A DNA stretch of 64,000 nucleotides from positions 63,766,549 to 63,830,548 of the forward strand of contig NC_080672.1 of assembly GCF_030247195.1 (NCBI RefSeq). Reading direction: 5' to 3'. Numbering within the stretch: the stretch's first letter is position 1; the number at the start of each line of letters is the position of its first letter. This document shows positions 22,898 to 33,824 of this stretch, one piece after another. This DNA is from Topomyia yanbarensis. Its lineage: Eukaryota > Arthropoda > Insecta > Diptera > Culicidae. The notes below the pieces were generated by a model. It saw only the letters and a program-made list of their open reading frames with translations. It did not search any database and was not told where the DNA came from. A program made the translations under genes and the position numbers.

Positions 22898-25229
22898 CCT
22901 ATTTTAATCCACCTAGCGGTGCAATTGTGCCTTTCTCAATCATGAATCACGAGAATGTGTGCGTTGTTTATATTCATTAAAAGCTTTTAAATGCATATAT
23001 CGTCGCTGTTGTGCTATCTTATGACAAACGCCATTTTGGGGTGAACTGAGTTAGTCGCGTTTTCAGAATTTTGAAATTCTGCTGGGTTACTGAGATATAG
23101 CGAAACACGATTATGACAAGCGCCAATTTCTCGAGTGATCGAGTTGTGCTATCTTATGACAAAGAAAAAAGAGACAACATTCTTAGTTTGTTGGCTTGCT
23201 ATAAGCCGAAAAGCTTATAGCAAGCCAACAGATGTCTCTGATGACATAGGTAATTCCTATGCAGATCAACCATAAGCATTAGCTAGGTTCTTGTCTCGGG
23301 AGCAAAACATTTCCTACCATAGTTTTTTTTTCTGGGAATGGTTGGCTTATATAATAATGATTATTGAACAAATTTCCTTTTAAGATTTCTACTTGTTTTG
23401 GAAAGTATACCGAAATGTAGTGATGGATTATGCAAGAAGAACATTTGTTTCGTCACCTGTCAACAATAACATTGTTTGATATACATTGTCTCTAAATTGT
23501 CATTGAAACCAATTTTTGTTCATTGTTTTTCCTGAATAAAGGAGGAAAATTGGAAAAACTTTGTGTTCTAATACCATCATTTTGTAACCTGATATTGCTG
23601 CTATCACATGGAAAAGTATGATATTGGACATAGTAATCTATAACGCATAATTTTACGAATCAGTTATAATTCATTTTTATATGAAATCTTCTGTACACAT
23701 TTGTGACACGTCATACATATTTTACCATCAATACACACTTATGACACGTATGTGAGCGACTTTGGTTTACATTTTAAGCAAAAACTGTAAATATAGTCAA
23801 CCGATCTTCGCACAAATCGAGAGTTTTCTTCTGAAAAGATAGAAGCATCGAATGCCTTCTCCGAAAAGCTTCTAACATACATAAATTTTAAGATATTCAA
23901 TCTCAAACTTTAAAATCGTTTTTCTCGAAAAGTGCTAAATGGCGCTTGTCATAAGATAGCACAACAGCGACGATATTACATTTTATTATTATACATCACA
24001 TGACAACTATATACAGGAAAATAAATCATTTTTCGAGTTGTAAAATTTTGAAAAAGAAAAAAACAGCCACGGTAATATTGAACTGAAAAAAGGTGCGAAA
24101 TCGGCAAAGTCCCAAAAAGTCGAATTTTATAAAAAAAATTTCTCGAGATAACATGCATTTTAAAGATGTTTGGTATCAAAAATACGAATTCGAAAAGTTT
24201 TTTTAGTTCCGGCTTGTATGGGAATTTCATATGTGACCGGACGGTTTAGTCTATATTTCCGGACCCATATAAGCGATCCGTACGAAATTTTATAGACATC
24301 TGTGGGGATATTATATCTATCATTTGAGACTAAGTTTGTGAAAATTGGCCCAACCATTTCCGGGAAACTGATGTGAGTTCGTAAATTTTGAAAGATGGCC
24401 GCTTTTCCCAGGCACTTCCGGGACCGTCTATGGTGGTCAATGTAGTCAACGAAAGTTTGGTTGGCCGTCGGTGACCTAGAACAGCAAATTTAAGTTGTTT
24501 GAGAGACATTTTAGCAAAATTTTTACCTATTTTGCTTTCATCGGAATATCGGTTTGAATCACAATTTGCTATGTGATCGCACGCCACAACCTGTAATTCC
24601 GGAACCGGAAGTCGGATCGGGATGAAATTAAATAGCCATTTACGGGGACGCAATACCTTTCATTTGAGGCCAAGTTTAGTCGAATCGGTCTAGCCATCTC
24701 CGAGAAACCGATGTGACTGTTATTCTGAATTTAGATACTTCCGCCGGGGCTTCCGGAACCGATGATGGTGGCCAATGTGGCCGAATAGACTTTGAATGGA
24801 TGTTAGTGCCCTAATACTACAAATCGAAGCAGTTGTGGTCATATTTTGGAAAAATTTTCACCTTTATACATTCATTGCTGAATTTATTAAAATCGACATT
24901 TTCTGCATGTTCGTACTCATCACCCTGTAATTCCGGAACCGGAAGTCGGATCCATTAGAAATTCAATAGCAGCCTATGGGAACGTTGCACCTTTCTTTTG
25001 AGACTAAGTTTGTCGGTTCAGCCATCTCTGAGAAAAGTGAGTGACATTTTTGGTCACATACACACACATACGCACATACACACACACATACATACATACA
25101 CACATACACACACAGATATTTACCGAACTCGACGAACTGAATCGAATGGTATATGTCACTCGGCCCTCCGGGCCTCCGTTAAAAAGTCGGTTTTCAGAGC
25201 AATTTCAATACCTTTCTATTGAGAAAGGC
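22898..25229 (-). mobile_element. GCCTTTCTC-family element, long modular form, flanked by A runs
   Basis: Read on the minus strand it begins GCCTTTCTCAATAGAAAGG (25229) and ends GGATTAAAATAGG (22898). On the plus strand, AAAAAA (22892-22897) and AAAA (25230-25233) flank it. The body contains three non-coding modules marked by CATTTGAGACTAAGTTT at about 24323, 24662 and 24997 (spacing ~339 and ~335 bp), each with a TCCGGAACCGGAAG word. Near the GCCTTTCTC end lies a CA/CATA microsatellite (25060-25112). It is interrupted by a 974-bp TIR element. The same modules with the same spacing occur at 45.5-48.1 kb. Confidence 0.75.
23000..23973. mobile_element. TA-flanked TIR element inside the GCCTTTCTC repeat
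   Basis: The 38-bp termini match inverted with one or two differences (TCGTCGCTGTTGTGCTATCT then TATGACAARCGCCATTT). The homologous repeat copies at 48.03 and 48.25 kb lack this insert and show the empty site aatgcatatattacat, so the insertion duplicated TA (or ATAT). A TA duplication fits Tc1/mariner. An internal copy of the terminus (TTGTGCTATCTTATGAC, 23146) and a hairpin at 23205-23230 are present. No transposase was seen. Confidence 0.8.
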
Positions 25230-25291
25230 AAAACAAGAAACTAACATATACCTACAGAGCAAGAACAGCGAATCCGTTCACCAGAGATGGG

Positions 25292-26480
25292 TTGGTAAGG
25301 TCACCACCACCAGTAGTAGCTGAACTCATTCAGCAAGAGCAGGACGAGGAGAAGCAGCGACAACAGCAGCGGCAGCAACAACAGCCAGAGCAGGGAGATG
25401 AATTACACCCCACCGAAGCCAAAAGTAGTGACAGTGCAGCACTTGGTGGAGGAGCTCCACAAGTTTGTGAATGCGGGAAACATTGTCCATAAGGACATTG
25501 AAGAAATGGTAATTAGAATGCGAAAGGCACTACTGTCTGCTGAGAATGAGTAATATATGTCGCATTGGCCCCTCCGAAGCAGAGAGATTGATGTGGAGAA
25601 CACGCCAGTTTTCGTGACTCTATAGAGGACAAGATCCTCGCCAGGAGACGGAAGACAGGGCGGACCCAAAAAGCAGACGCTCGAGGATGCTGTTGCTCTT
25701 GCCGAAGAAAAAGACGACACCCAACAGGGAGAAAGCTGGAGTACCGTTGATGGTCGGAAGGAGAAAAACGGGAAACAGTGCTTCTTCTTCTGAAGAACGA
25801 AAAAAGTAGCAGAATATGAAAGGAAAACCTTCAGCTCGTCAGAAGGCGCCAAAGGGAGATGTACTGATAGTCGAAGCGAACGATACGACGTCCTACGCCG
25901 CTCGTCTCATGAAAGTGAGAGAGGACCCAGAGCTAAAGGAGTTGAGAGAGAACGCTGTTAGAACGAGGCTCAGTCAGAAGGGTGAGATGATCTTCGAGCT
26001 GAAGAAGGATCCTTCTGTCAACAGCTCGACATTCCACGAGCTCGTTGCTAAATCATTGGGGTGCGAAGCGAACGTGAGAGGAGGAATTCGTAGTCGTGTA
26101 CTAGGGTCTAGACGAGATAGCACCCGTAGAAGAACTGAAGGGTGCATTGATCGAGCAGTGCAAACTGGATGTACCGGCGACTATCCGGATTTGGAAATCG
26201 TATGGAGGGACTCAAACGGCGGCGATTCGACTACCGGTGGCCGTTGCCAACAAGCTGGCCGAGACCGGCAAGTTAAAAGTCGGATGGTCGGTATGCTCGC
26301 TGAGAGTCGCTTCGCGAGTTACCACGCAGATGAAGCGATGCTTCAGATGCTTTGACCTCGTACATCTAGCGAGGAACTGCAAGGGCCCGGACAGGTCTGC
26401 ATGGTCTGCAACGGAAATGACCACATGACGGGAGGCTTCAAATGCCCTGCGTACATAAAGGCGAAGGCAGGCCCAAGATG
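25292..26480 (+). pseudogene. R1-type LINE ORF1 (gag-like, CCHC knuckles)
   Basis: ORF1 proteins bind the element RNA. The N-terminal part is Gln-rich (QQRQQQQPEQG, 25.36 kb). The middle (25816-26230) reads GDVLIVEANDTTSYAARLMK, ELRENAVRTRLSQKGEMIFE and KDPSVNSSTFHELVAKSLG, the conserved core of R1/TART-like ORF1. Then, after a shift to another frame, it gives RLPVAVANKLAETGKLKVGW, RVTTQMKRCFRCFDLVHLAR (C-x2-C-x4-H-x4-C at about 26335-26380) and a second incomplete knuckle with GNDHMTGGFKCP. Frameshifts at about 25.5, 25.8, 26.1 and 26.39 kb, and a stop at about 26479, make it a pseudogene. The ORF2 start MMQITQLNLNH overlaps its end, as usual in R1 elements. Confidence 0.75.
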
Positions 26481-26868
26481 ATGCAGATAACCCAGCTTAA
26501 TCTCAATCATTGCGACATTGTGGCAGTCGACAACAGAAACGAAGTGCGACGTTGCAATTATTTCAGAGCCGTATCGTGTTCCTCCCGATAACGGTAACTA
26601 GGTAGTGGATAGTGCAGGGATGGCGACAATCCAAATGATGGGCGGTTTCCCTGTTCAAGAGGTAGTGGATAACACACACAAGGGCTTCGTGATCGCCAGG
26701 AGCACCGGCGTATTCGACTGTAGCTACTATGCTCCTTCAAGATGGACACCAGAGCAGTACAATCGGATGCTAGACGCTCTAGCCGACTTGTTAGTCGGAC
26801 GAACGCCGGTTGTTATAGGAGGAGACTTTGACGCTTGGGCCATGGAGTGGGGTAGCAGGCTGACCAGT
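26478..26868 (+). pseudogene. R1-type LINE ORF2, endonuclease N-terminal part
   Basis: ORF2 starts MMQITQLNLNHCDIVAVDN at about 26478. After a frameshift it continues MATIQMMGGFPVQEVV, FVIARSTGVFDCSYYAPSRW, TPEQYNRMLDALADLLVGRT and VVIGGDFDAWAMEWGSRLT. The GGDFN motif of the APE endonuclease is GGDFD. The frame is cut at about 26866-26870, just after GSRLT, by a long insertion, and the rest of the endonuclease (SDH motif) is not found on the far side, where the sequence resumes in the linker. Part of the domain was therefore deleted as well. Confidence 0.75.
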
Positions 26869-28152
26869 AACTTAACGGAAGATACTAACTCTCTATCTAC
26901 AGCCGATTCGTTGTTATGAGAAGTTTTCATTAGCACCCTTTAATAATCTGTTTTTTGGAAATAACTTTTGTCGTATTCATTTCTCTGCAACAATGTGCTC
27001 TGCAATGTTTTAGATATTGTAAAACGCCACAATTTTGTTAAACATTGTAAAACGCTCCAATGCTTATATAAAGAGTTAGAGATGTTTCTTTGATTAAAAA
27101 TGTCATATTTCTTAGTCAGTTTTCTAAAAAAGTTGCAAAAATATGCAGATGATATTGTATTATCTTGAAAGTACTATCAATCTACTGCAAAGTCATGAAA
27201 GAATGGTTAGTATCCGTTGGTATCCAAGAATGTCGCGTACAAATGAAACGGCGAGTATTTGAGTTCTAACGTCGTTTATATTCTATTCAATCTTAAATCT
27301 TAATCTTAAATAATGGGAAAGTAGCAAAGGTCTACAATAGTGTGCACCTAATTCAGAATCTACTGGACCAATCATTTCAAAATTTGTACAGTACTTCTTC
27401 ACACAATTTCCAATGGAAGTACGAGCACTTTTTGTTAAATTAAGGTATTACTTTTACAATAACTCATTGAGTGATTATAATAACTAAAATAATTTTGAGT
27501 ACAGTACATATAAAATAGTTGAAAGTAATGAAGCCCGATAGCGCTGAAGAAAAAAACTCAAATGCTCGCCGTTTCATTCTTTTATATCATTCTTAAATAC
27601 TAACAAATACTAACCACTCCTTTTGAATTTTGTAGTAGATTGTTAGTACTTTCAAGATAACATTATTTCATTTGCATATTTTGCAACTTTTTAGAAAACT
27701 TGTTAAGAAATATGACATCTTTAATCAAAGAAACAGCTCTAACTCTTTCTATAAACATCGGATCGTCTTAAAATATTCAACAAAGTTGTGGGTTTTTACG
27801 ATATCTAAAACATTGTGAAGAACATTGTTGTAGAGAAATGAATACGACAAAAGTTATTTTAAATAAACTGATTTTAATGGGGTTCATTGGAAAACTTCTC
27901 ATAACAACGAAACGGCTGTAGATAGAGAGTTAGTACCTTCAGTTAAATTACTAAAAATAACATTGTCTACAACTTTACTGTTGACTCAAACTGTCCATCT
28001 CTTTTCAGTAAAAAGTTACATTTCAAAAATGCCTTTACATTTCATTTTGTAACATGGTCGTCTACTTCTGAAAATCTGTCTTAATAACTCCAAAAACTTG
28101 TCCTAAGTCACCAAAACTGCAAAATAATTACAGGCATGAAATTGCTCATTTT
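26866..28152. mobile_element. Foldback/TIR element with ~390-bp arms inserted in the R1 endonuclease
   Basis: Left arm 26868-27260 and right arm 27555-27953 are imperfect inverted repeats (for example AGCCGATTCGTTGTTATGAG against its complement in ACTTCTCATAACAACGAAAC, and GTTTCTTTGATTAAAAATGT against its inverse). A ~180-bp tail (27954-28152) ends in CCACTGTGCA, a terminus also seen at 50.91 kb. It is non-coding and AT-rich. Left and right outer ends are not symmetrical, so the exact insertion boundaries and target duplication are uncertain. Confidence 0.65.
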
Positions 28153-28159
28153 GACCACT

Positions 28160-29080
28160 GTGCATTGGTCGGCGGAATTGTACGGTAACGCAGAGGGTGA
28201 GGACTGGCGAGTGTAAGTGGAAAATAAAGGACTTCAACAAGGACATTTTTGTGGAAGCACTTCATGCTGACAGCGTCATTCCAATTTCGAGTGCCGATAG
28301 GCTGTCAGAAACAGTAGCGTGTACATCTGATGTAACAATGCCGAGGAAAATGGAGCCGAGGAACTACCGGCGACCTGCGTACTGGTGGAACGAGAGGCTC
28401 AGCATCCTCCGGGCTGCCTGCCTAAAAGTCAGAAGACGCGTTCAGAGAGCAAGATCTGAGGCAGTCAGAGACGAGTGTAAGGTAACGTTCCGGGCGACCA
28501 GGACCGTTTTAAAATGCGAAATAGTGCTAAGCAAGTCCACTTGCTACAAGGAGCTGTGAAGAGAATTAGACGCTAACCCCTGGGGCAATGCTTACCGTGT
28601 CGTGTTGGCCAGGAACAAGGGTGCAATGATGCCAGTCGAAATGTGCGCCGACAAACTGAAAATTATTGTGGAGAGTCTTTTCCCGAAACCGGACCCAACC
28701 GCATAGCCGCCTACACGGTACGTTGATACAGACGGTGGCAATGCTGGAGACAATCGAGTTTCCAACGTCGAGCTGGCAAAAGTGCTAAAAGCGAAGAAAG
28801 CTCCCGGACAAGATGGTATCCCCAACGTGGCACTGAGCCTGCGATCCTGGCGTTTCCGGACATGTTCAGGATAGTCCCTACAGAAGTGCCTGGATGACGG
28901 TTACTTCCCGGATAGATGGAAGATTCAGAAGCTGGTATTGTTGCCAAAACCAGGGAACCGCCAAGAGATCCAGCATCATATAGGCCTATATGTCCGCTGG
29001 ATACTCTTGGTAAGCTCCTGGAAGGGGTCATCCTCAACAGGCTAACGACCGACGCTGTCAACAGAGTATACTCTCCGAGC
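28160..29080 (+). pseudogene. R1-type LINE ORF2, linker, RT start and fused C-terminus
   Basis: Reads KWKIKDFNKDIFVEALHADS, MPRKMEPRNYRRPAYWWNER (linker), NPWGNAYRVVLARNKG, EMCADKLKIIVESLFPKPD, ELAKVLKAKKAPGQDGIPNV (RT fingers), LDDGYFPDRWKIQKLVLLPK and PASYRPICPLDTLGKLLEGV. After ILNRLT, at 29050/29051, it jumps to DAVNRV followed by a Glu/Arg-rich tail, which is the extreme C-terminus of R1 ORF2. The catalytic RT core (FADD box) and everything to the tail are missing, about 1.3 kb judged against copy 2. Stops at 28557, 28705 and near 28850 add to the decay. Confidence 0.75.
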
Positions 29081-30000
29081 TGCAGAGGAAGTGGCGAAGG
29101 GACCAACAAAGTAGTGTCTTTGGCTGGAACGCCGCCGCGGAACCACAAATCGGGTTTTGGGAAAAATTCCGCCGCCGGGGAACTCTCCGGCGGTGTAGAC
29201 TGGGTCCATCGCCGGGGAACAGTTGGGTGGTACGTGGCGTAGCACCGATTTCGAGTCGCCGGACCGACATTGACACTACTCATGAATAGGCTAGATCCAC
29301 CGCCGGAGATTAGACCGAGTAGATCGGGACGAAGCGGGGAACAAATTGGCTCTCGAAACAAAGACCGGTATCGAGAGAAATTCCGTTGCCGAGGAACTCT
29401 CAGTCGGAGTAGGATAATATCCGAGTTGATCTTGATAAAGCTAGGATCTAAATGGCTCAAGGAAGCAGGTATCGGTGTCGGGAGCTATTCCTCTATCGAG
29501 GAACCCTACTTCGAGCGATAGGTGAGTTCACCGTCGGGGACTATCCAAGTACATCGTGATAAGGTCGGGAGCTAAATGATCCTCCTTTACCAAATTTTCC
29601 TCCTTAGGGTGAAATATAGGGTAGAGCTAAATGATCCACGGAAACATGACCTAAATGGCTGAAAGAATCAGCACCCAAACGGCTTACGGCGACGAGAGCT
29701 AAATGGCGACGTAATAGATGCACACAAGAAGCAAGAGAAGAGTCGAGAGTTAAATCAAAGGTCGAGGCATTTCATGAACCAAGTGAGGCTCCGAGATAGA
29801 GCAGAAGAAAGAGGTGCGACGAAAACACAACGAACCTTCCACGAAGTAATAACTTGACGTAGCTCCGTGGCGAAGAAGGGCGTAAAGAGTAAGGAGTGTT
29901 TTCAGTGGTTAGACACGAACGTGGAGAAATGTAAAAAGCTGCTTCATCCTGACGGATGACATACGGTCTTTAAGCTGATGTTGTTCGGAGAAAGATAAAA
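29081..30000 (+). repeat. R1-type LINE 3' UTR, GC-rich degenerate motif array
   Basis: Non-coding after the ORF2 tail. Words such as ATTCCGCCGCCGGGGAACTC, TCCGGCGGTGTAGAC, CGGGAGCTA and GAGCTAAATG recur at irregular spacing (29160, 29215, 29290, 29380, 29490, 29540, then AGCTAAATG at 29570-29700). Frames on both strands here, including a 249-codon minus frame at 28711-29460, are antisense artefacts of GC-rich repeats. Similar words occur at 54.7-55.1 kb. Confidence 0.65.
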
Positions 30001-30009
30001 AAACGGAGA

Positions 30010-31082
30010 TACTGTATCGATTTTGTTGGCTATTTTCGGCAAATTTAAGACTAAGCGAAATAAAAGAAATGAAATTGAAAGACGTATAGGTATTCTAGAG
30101 TGAATCAGTTATAAACTTAGAACGGAAAACTAGGACTAGGCGGCAGGCTCATGTGGACATGATCGAAAGAAAATGTGAAGAGTCCTTTGCCTTCTGCTAA
30201 GTAGGAGTTGGGCGTTGCACCCAAGTCTACCGCTTGGTCTTTGATAGAACATAACTAATCATCATGTTTTACCGCCGACGCCGGCAAAAGAAACTTCACA
30301 AATCCTCGCCTAGAACGACCACGCGATCATTCTTTTCTCTTTCTGCTAGCATCAAGCCGTGACGTATGCATTAAATCGACACCAAGCTATTGGTGCCGCG
30401 CCAATCCTATTGTGATTGGACTAGGGTGATGAGCCCATTTTCGTCATGTTTCTATTGTCACCCTACCCATTTAAAGCCATTGGATAGAGCAGTGTCTGCC
30501 ATCTTTGTTCAACGCATTGAGTCAAATAGTAGCGCAACAATAGGGGCTCTCGATTCGAGTTTTTGTTTCGCTCAAACACGAAAATTTCATTGTTTTCAGC
30601 GCATTTGTGTTACTATATTGATTCTTAACAACGAAGCAAAGCTGTTGATGTCAATTTTTAGGCCTTCCATTGATTGTAGGCTGAGAAATTATTGAATTAG
30701 TGAGACACCCTGCTTATTATGGTGAAAATAGGCACTTGTTGATTTTTTCGTTCTGCACACACGGATAGCTGACACAGCTCAGCTAGTAGAAATTGAATTT
30801 TTAACTACTTTTTTACCAACTAGCTCATATGTTACTATGTTTCAATTGCCGCAAGATTCTACTGTATCGATTTTGTTGGCTATTTTTGGCAAATTTGAGA
30901 CTAAGAGAAACGAAAGAAATGAAATTGAAAGACGGATAGGTATTCTAGAGTGAATCAGTTATAAACTTAGAACGGAAAACTAGGACTAGGTATTTCATTT
31001 CTTTCGTTTCTCTTAGTCGTAAATTTGCCGAAAATAGCCAACAAAATCGATACAGTAGAACCTTGCAGCGATTGAAACATAG
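30010..31082. repeat. Hairpin repeat (30835-31082) and partial direct copy (30010-30136)
   Basis: 30835-30929 and 30987-31082 form ~95-bp inverted arms (centre of arm: TCTACTGTATCGATTTTGTT) around a ~57-bp loop, a strong foldback. The first arm plus loop are also present at 30010-30136 in direct orientation, ending in the same AGGACTAGG. The words AAAAAACGGAGATA flank the pair at 29998-30011 and 31088-31101, which may mark one insertion with a duplicated target, but the 700 bp between the copies is not explained. No coding sequence. Confidence 0.7.
30425..30745. mobile_element. MITE-like repeat with GCCYATTTTCRYCAT ends
   Basis: The left end has GAGCCCATTTTCGTCATGTT, and the right end (30718-30740), inverted, has GTGCCTATTTTCACCAT. 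The left 120 bp (through TTCAACGCATTG and CAACAATAGGGGC) recurs at 37318-37445 in the same orientation with about 75% identity by eye, so this is an interspersed family. It is non-coding. Confidence 0.5.
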
Positions 31083-32830
31083 AAACAAAAAAAACGGAGA
31101 TAGTAAATCACTCCACATCGGTCAACGTCTTTATGTTAGCCATTGTTGAGAAAATAAAAAAAGGAAATCAAAAAAAACATTGGTAAATGAAAGCACACTG
31201 CAATTATCTGAAAAAATCGCGATATTGCCAATTGGGGCAACAAAAGATGTTCATCGAAACTCACTTTTTCAATTATGGCATAACAGATTATTATGTTCTT
31301 TATTAGAAATATTACACGAAGTATTAGTTTTCAAGCTGCTATGCTATGCATGAAATACTCACAAGCTGGATATTCCTTCAATTTTAACATCATTTTTCAA
31401 CTGTATCACGAAGAATACACAGAAAAAAATATTTTGCAATTTTAAATTCAACTTCATGCACATATTTGGAGCATGCATATAAATGTAAAATTAAGTTCCA
31501 CCACAAATGCACACAACTTGTCGTGCTTTCTTCTACGAATTTTATTATAATTTTACACGTTTATTGAAGATTACAGTTTCATTAAACGGGATTCCAATGA
31601 ATTTTAATGTATTTTTAATCCAATATTGCTGCAAAATAAATGGCATGTAATATTACACGAACGAAAATGTAAAATCATATGCTTTTTGATGCTCCCATTG
31701 AGTGCATAAAATTCAACTTAATTTTCAATCAATCTTTTGATTCAAGCTTTGTATGTTTACATTCGTGTTGATTTACATGTCGGTTAAATTTCATTATTTT
31801 TTGGTGTGTAGATATTGTTGGTGATTATCAAATATTGTATATTAACAATATAGTCTACTCCTGCAAATCCCATACGAATCGCAAAGGACATAAATGTAAT
31901 GCCATCTGTGGAAGAAAAAGGATTTTAATCGCAAAAAATCATTCTGCGATTAGCGTGCGCCGTATATTGAAATGTCAAACGCGCCCAAGAAGTATAGAAG
32001 AGAAAGGTGGGCAAATAGTTCATTTCCTAATGTGTTGGTATTTGGTATCTGAAATCTTGAGTATGCTGCCAGACCTGCGCAACGTAGATGAAAAAAGTGC
32101 TGCCAGGCCTGCGCAACGTAAGAATCAATAGTTGGAGCTCAGTGTAGAATATTTCGTGGGTTTATCGGTGTAATTTGTTTTTGTATCAGCTGCATTTTAA
32201 GGATACTGCTTTAAACTACCAAAATCTTCTCCAGCTGCGTTAGAAAAATTTTTCCCAAATACATGTAAGCAGAGAACGAGCATTTTCGTCAGCGAAATAT
32301 TTTTCTGTTTCCTTTTTCCTGTAAACTATGCCTCTTAATGAACTGGTCAGACTATGCAATGATCGTTATCTCATGTGGGTATTAAAATGTGATCATTAGA
32401 ACGAAATAATGTAGCTTTCAAAAAATGTCGCCACCTTTACTATAATGAATTGTATTGAACTGAGAATTATCATTACGTACTACAAAATTTACAGTGTACT
32501 AGTAACCTTTTGTGCCATGGTGGCGCCAGTGTGCCGTCTTTTAAGAAATACAGAAGTGAACCATATTGTTATTTTATAATATTTCTGATTATTCTCAAAA
32601 TTCCATGATAAACGTACAAACTTTATCAGCCAAATTTGGGTTACTTATTATTGATAAACAAACATCAACTTTCTACGGTTTGCTAATAAAGGACGAACAC
32701 GACATTGTTGCGACACCGAAAATGTCATGCCAATTTTCTTATAATGTTTAAAATCAAACCAAAATTTTAGGGTAGTTTTATACATATAATTACTTCAAAA
32801 ATCAAAAGAAAAGTTAATGGATGGAGCCTT
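31083..32830. other. AT-rich segment, no gene seen apart from one MITE
   Basis: No coding call. The frame 31835-32131 has no motif. CTGCCAGACCTGCGCAACGT occurs twice (32066 and 32101), a small direct repeat. The MITE at 31416-31810 is listed separately. Confidence 0.45.
31416..31810. mobile_element. MITE with TACACASMAAAAAATA ends
   Basis: The left terminus TACACAGAAAAAAATATT and the right terminus (inverted TACACACCAAAAAATAAT) are matching imperfect TIRs. The interior is AT-rich with TGTAAAAT-type words and no open frame. The flanking TA on each side could be a TA target duplication but is also part of the repeat, so the superfamily is open. Confidence 0.5.
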
Positions 32831-33072
32831 AAGTGTAAAATTGAACGCATTTTCGCTTGATGCCCTCCATCAAAGTCTATACAGTGTCATCCGGTACCAG
32901 TTTCTCAGTTTTTTCCATTTTCTTAACATGTCCTTCACGTCTTTGACTGTCTTCTTGCTCTTCCGAAGTTCCCGCTTCATCATTGCCCAGTACTGCTCCA
33001 CCGGGCGCAGCTCCGGACAGTTTGGCGGATTCATGTCCTTTGGAACAAAATGGACAGAATTGGCCTCATATC

Positions 33073-33522
33073 CAGGGTTGCCACTATTTTTCAAAGGAAA
33101 TCTGGCAGTTCAAATAAAAATGTCTGGCAAAATCTGTCACTTGACAGCGACCTCAAAGTCATCGAAATTTGGTATACATTTTGGTCTTCATAGAATATTA
33201 ATCGATTTTTGTTTGGGAAAATATGACCCAGATTTCCAAAATTTGAGCGTAACAGTCTTTATAATTTAAAAATGTGGCAGAATAAAAGGTCCCAAGCAAC
33301 CAGAAGTTCGGATAATACTTAAAAGTTCACATAAAGTTCTTAGCGAACTTTCAACCTGCTTAAGCTTTAATGGAACAGAAAGCTGCTTAAGCCGCTATTA
33401 GTACACAAAACGTATCGCAAAATTACTTAAAACGAGAGGCTTATGCAACTCCCATATACGCACGTTTTATTGCTTGGAAAATCTGGAAAATTTCAGATAA
33501 ATCTGGAACATTGGCAACGCTG
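33073..33522. mobile_element. hAT-type MITE inside the DD37E transposase (450 bp)
   Basis: Ends CAGGGTTGCCACTATT and, inverted, CAGCGTTGCCAATGTT. Flanked by CTCATATC (33065-33072) and CTCATACC (33523-33530), an 8-bp duplication with one later change. Removing the element and one octamer restores the transposase frame across LEWYE|ANSV, which confirms the boundaries. No coding capacity. TIR and 8-bp duplication are diagnostic of hAT. Confidence 0.85.
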
Positions 33523-33824
33523 CTCATACCACTCCAGGACACTTTTAAAATAGTGGCATGATGCCAAATCTGGCCAAAATAGCGGAGCTTCGTCGTGCTG
33601 CTGCAAGAACGGCAAAAGGCGCTTCTCGAGGCACTCAGATTTGTAGATCTCGCCATTTACTGTGCCCTTTGTCACGAAAGGCTCACTCCTCAGTCCGCAA
33701 AAGCAGATGGCCTGCCAAATGAGATATTTGGAGGCGAACTTCGACATTTTCTTCTTCTTAAATTTGTCGTCCACATAGAACTTGCACTTGCCGGTGAAAA
33801 ACTCCAACCCCGGAATTTGCTTAA

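Larger units (their letters stand above)
25234..30000 (+). mobile_element. R1-clade LINE, copy 1 (split and internally deleted)
   Basis: The plus-strand order is ORF1 with CCHC knuckles (25.29-26.48 kb), endonuclease start (26.48-26.87 kb), a 1.29-kb insert (26866-28152), linker (28.16-28.56 kb), RT fingers (28.7-29.05 kb), then directly the ORF2 C-terminal tail and a motif-rich 3' UTR (29.05-30.0 kb). Clade assignment rests on the GGDF(N)AWAxEWGSRLT endonuclease motif, PRNYRRPAYWWNE linker and PASYRPICLLDTLGKLLE RT motif. The 3' end is placed at the A-rich GATAAAAAAAC near 30000. No target duplication was identified. Confidence 0.8.

Noticed and set aside
28711..29460. 249-codon minus-strand frame, the second longest in the window
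   Set aside because: It lies antisense to R1 RT and its GC-rich 3' UTR, with biased Pro/Arg/Ser composition and no motif.
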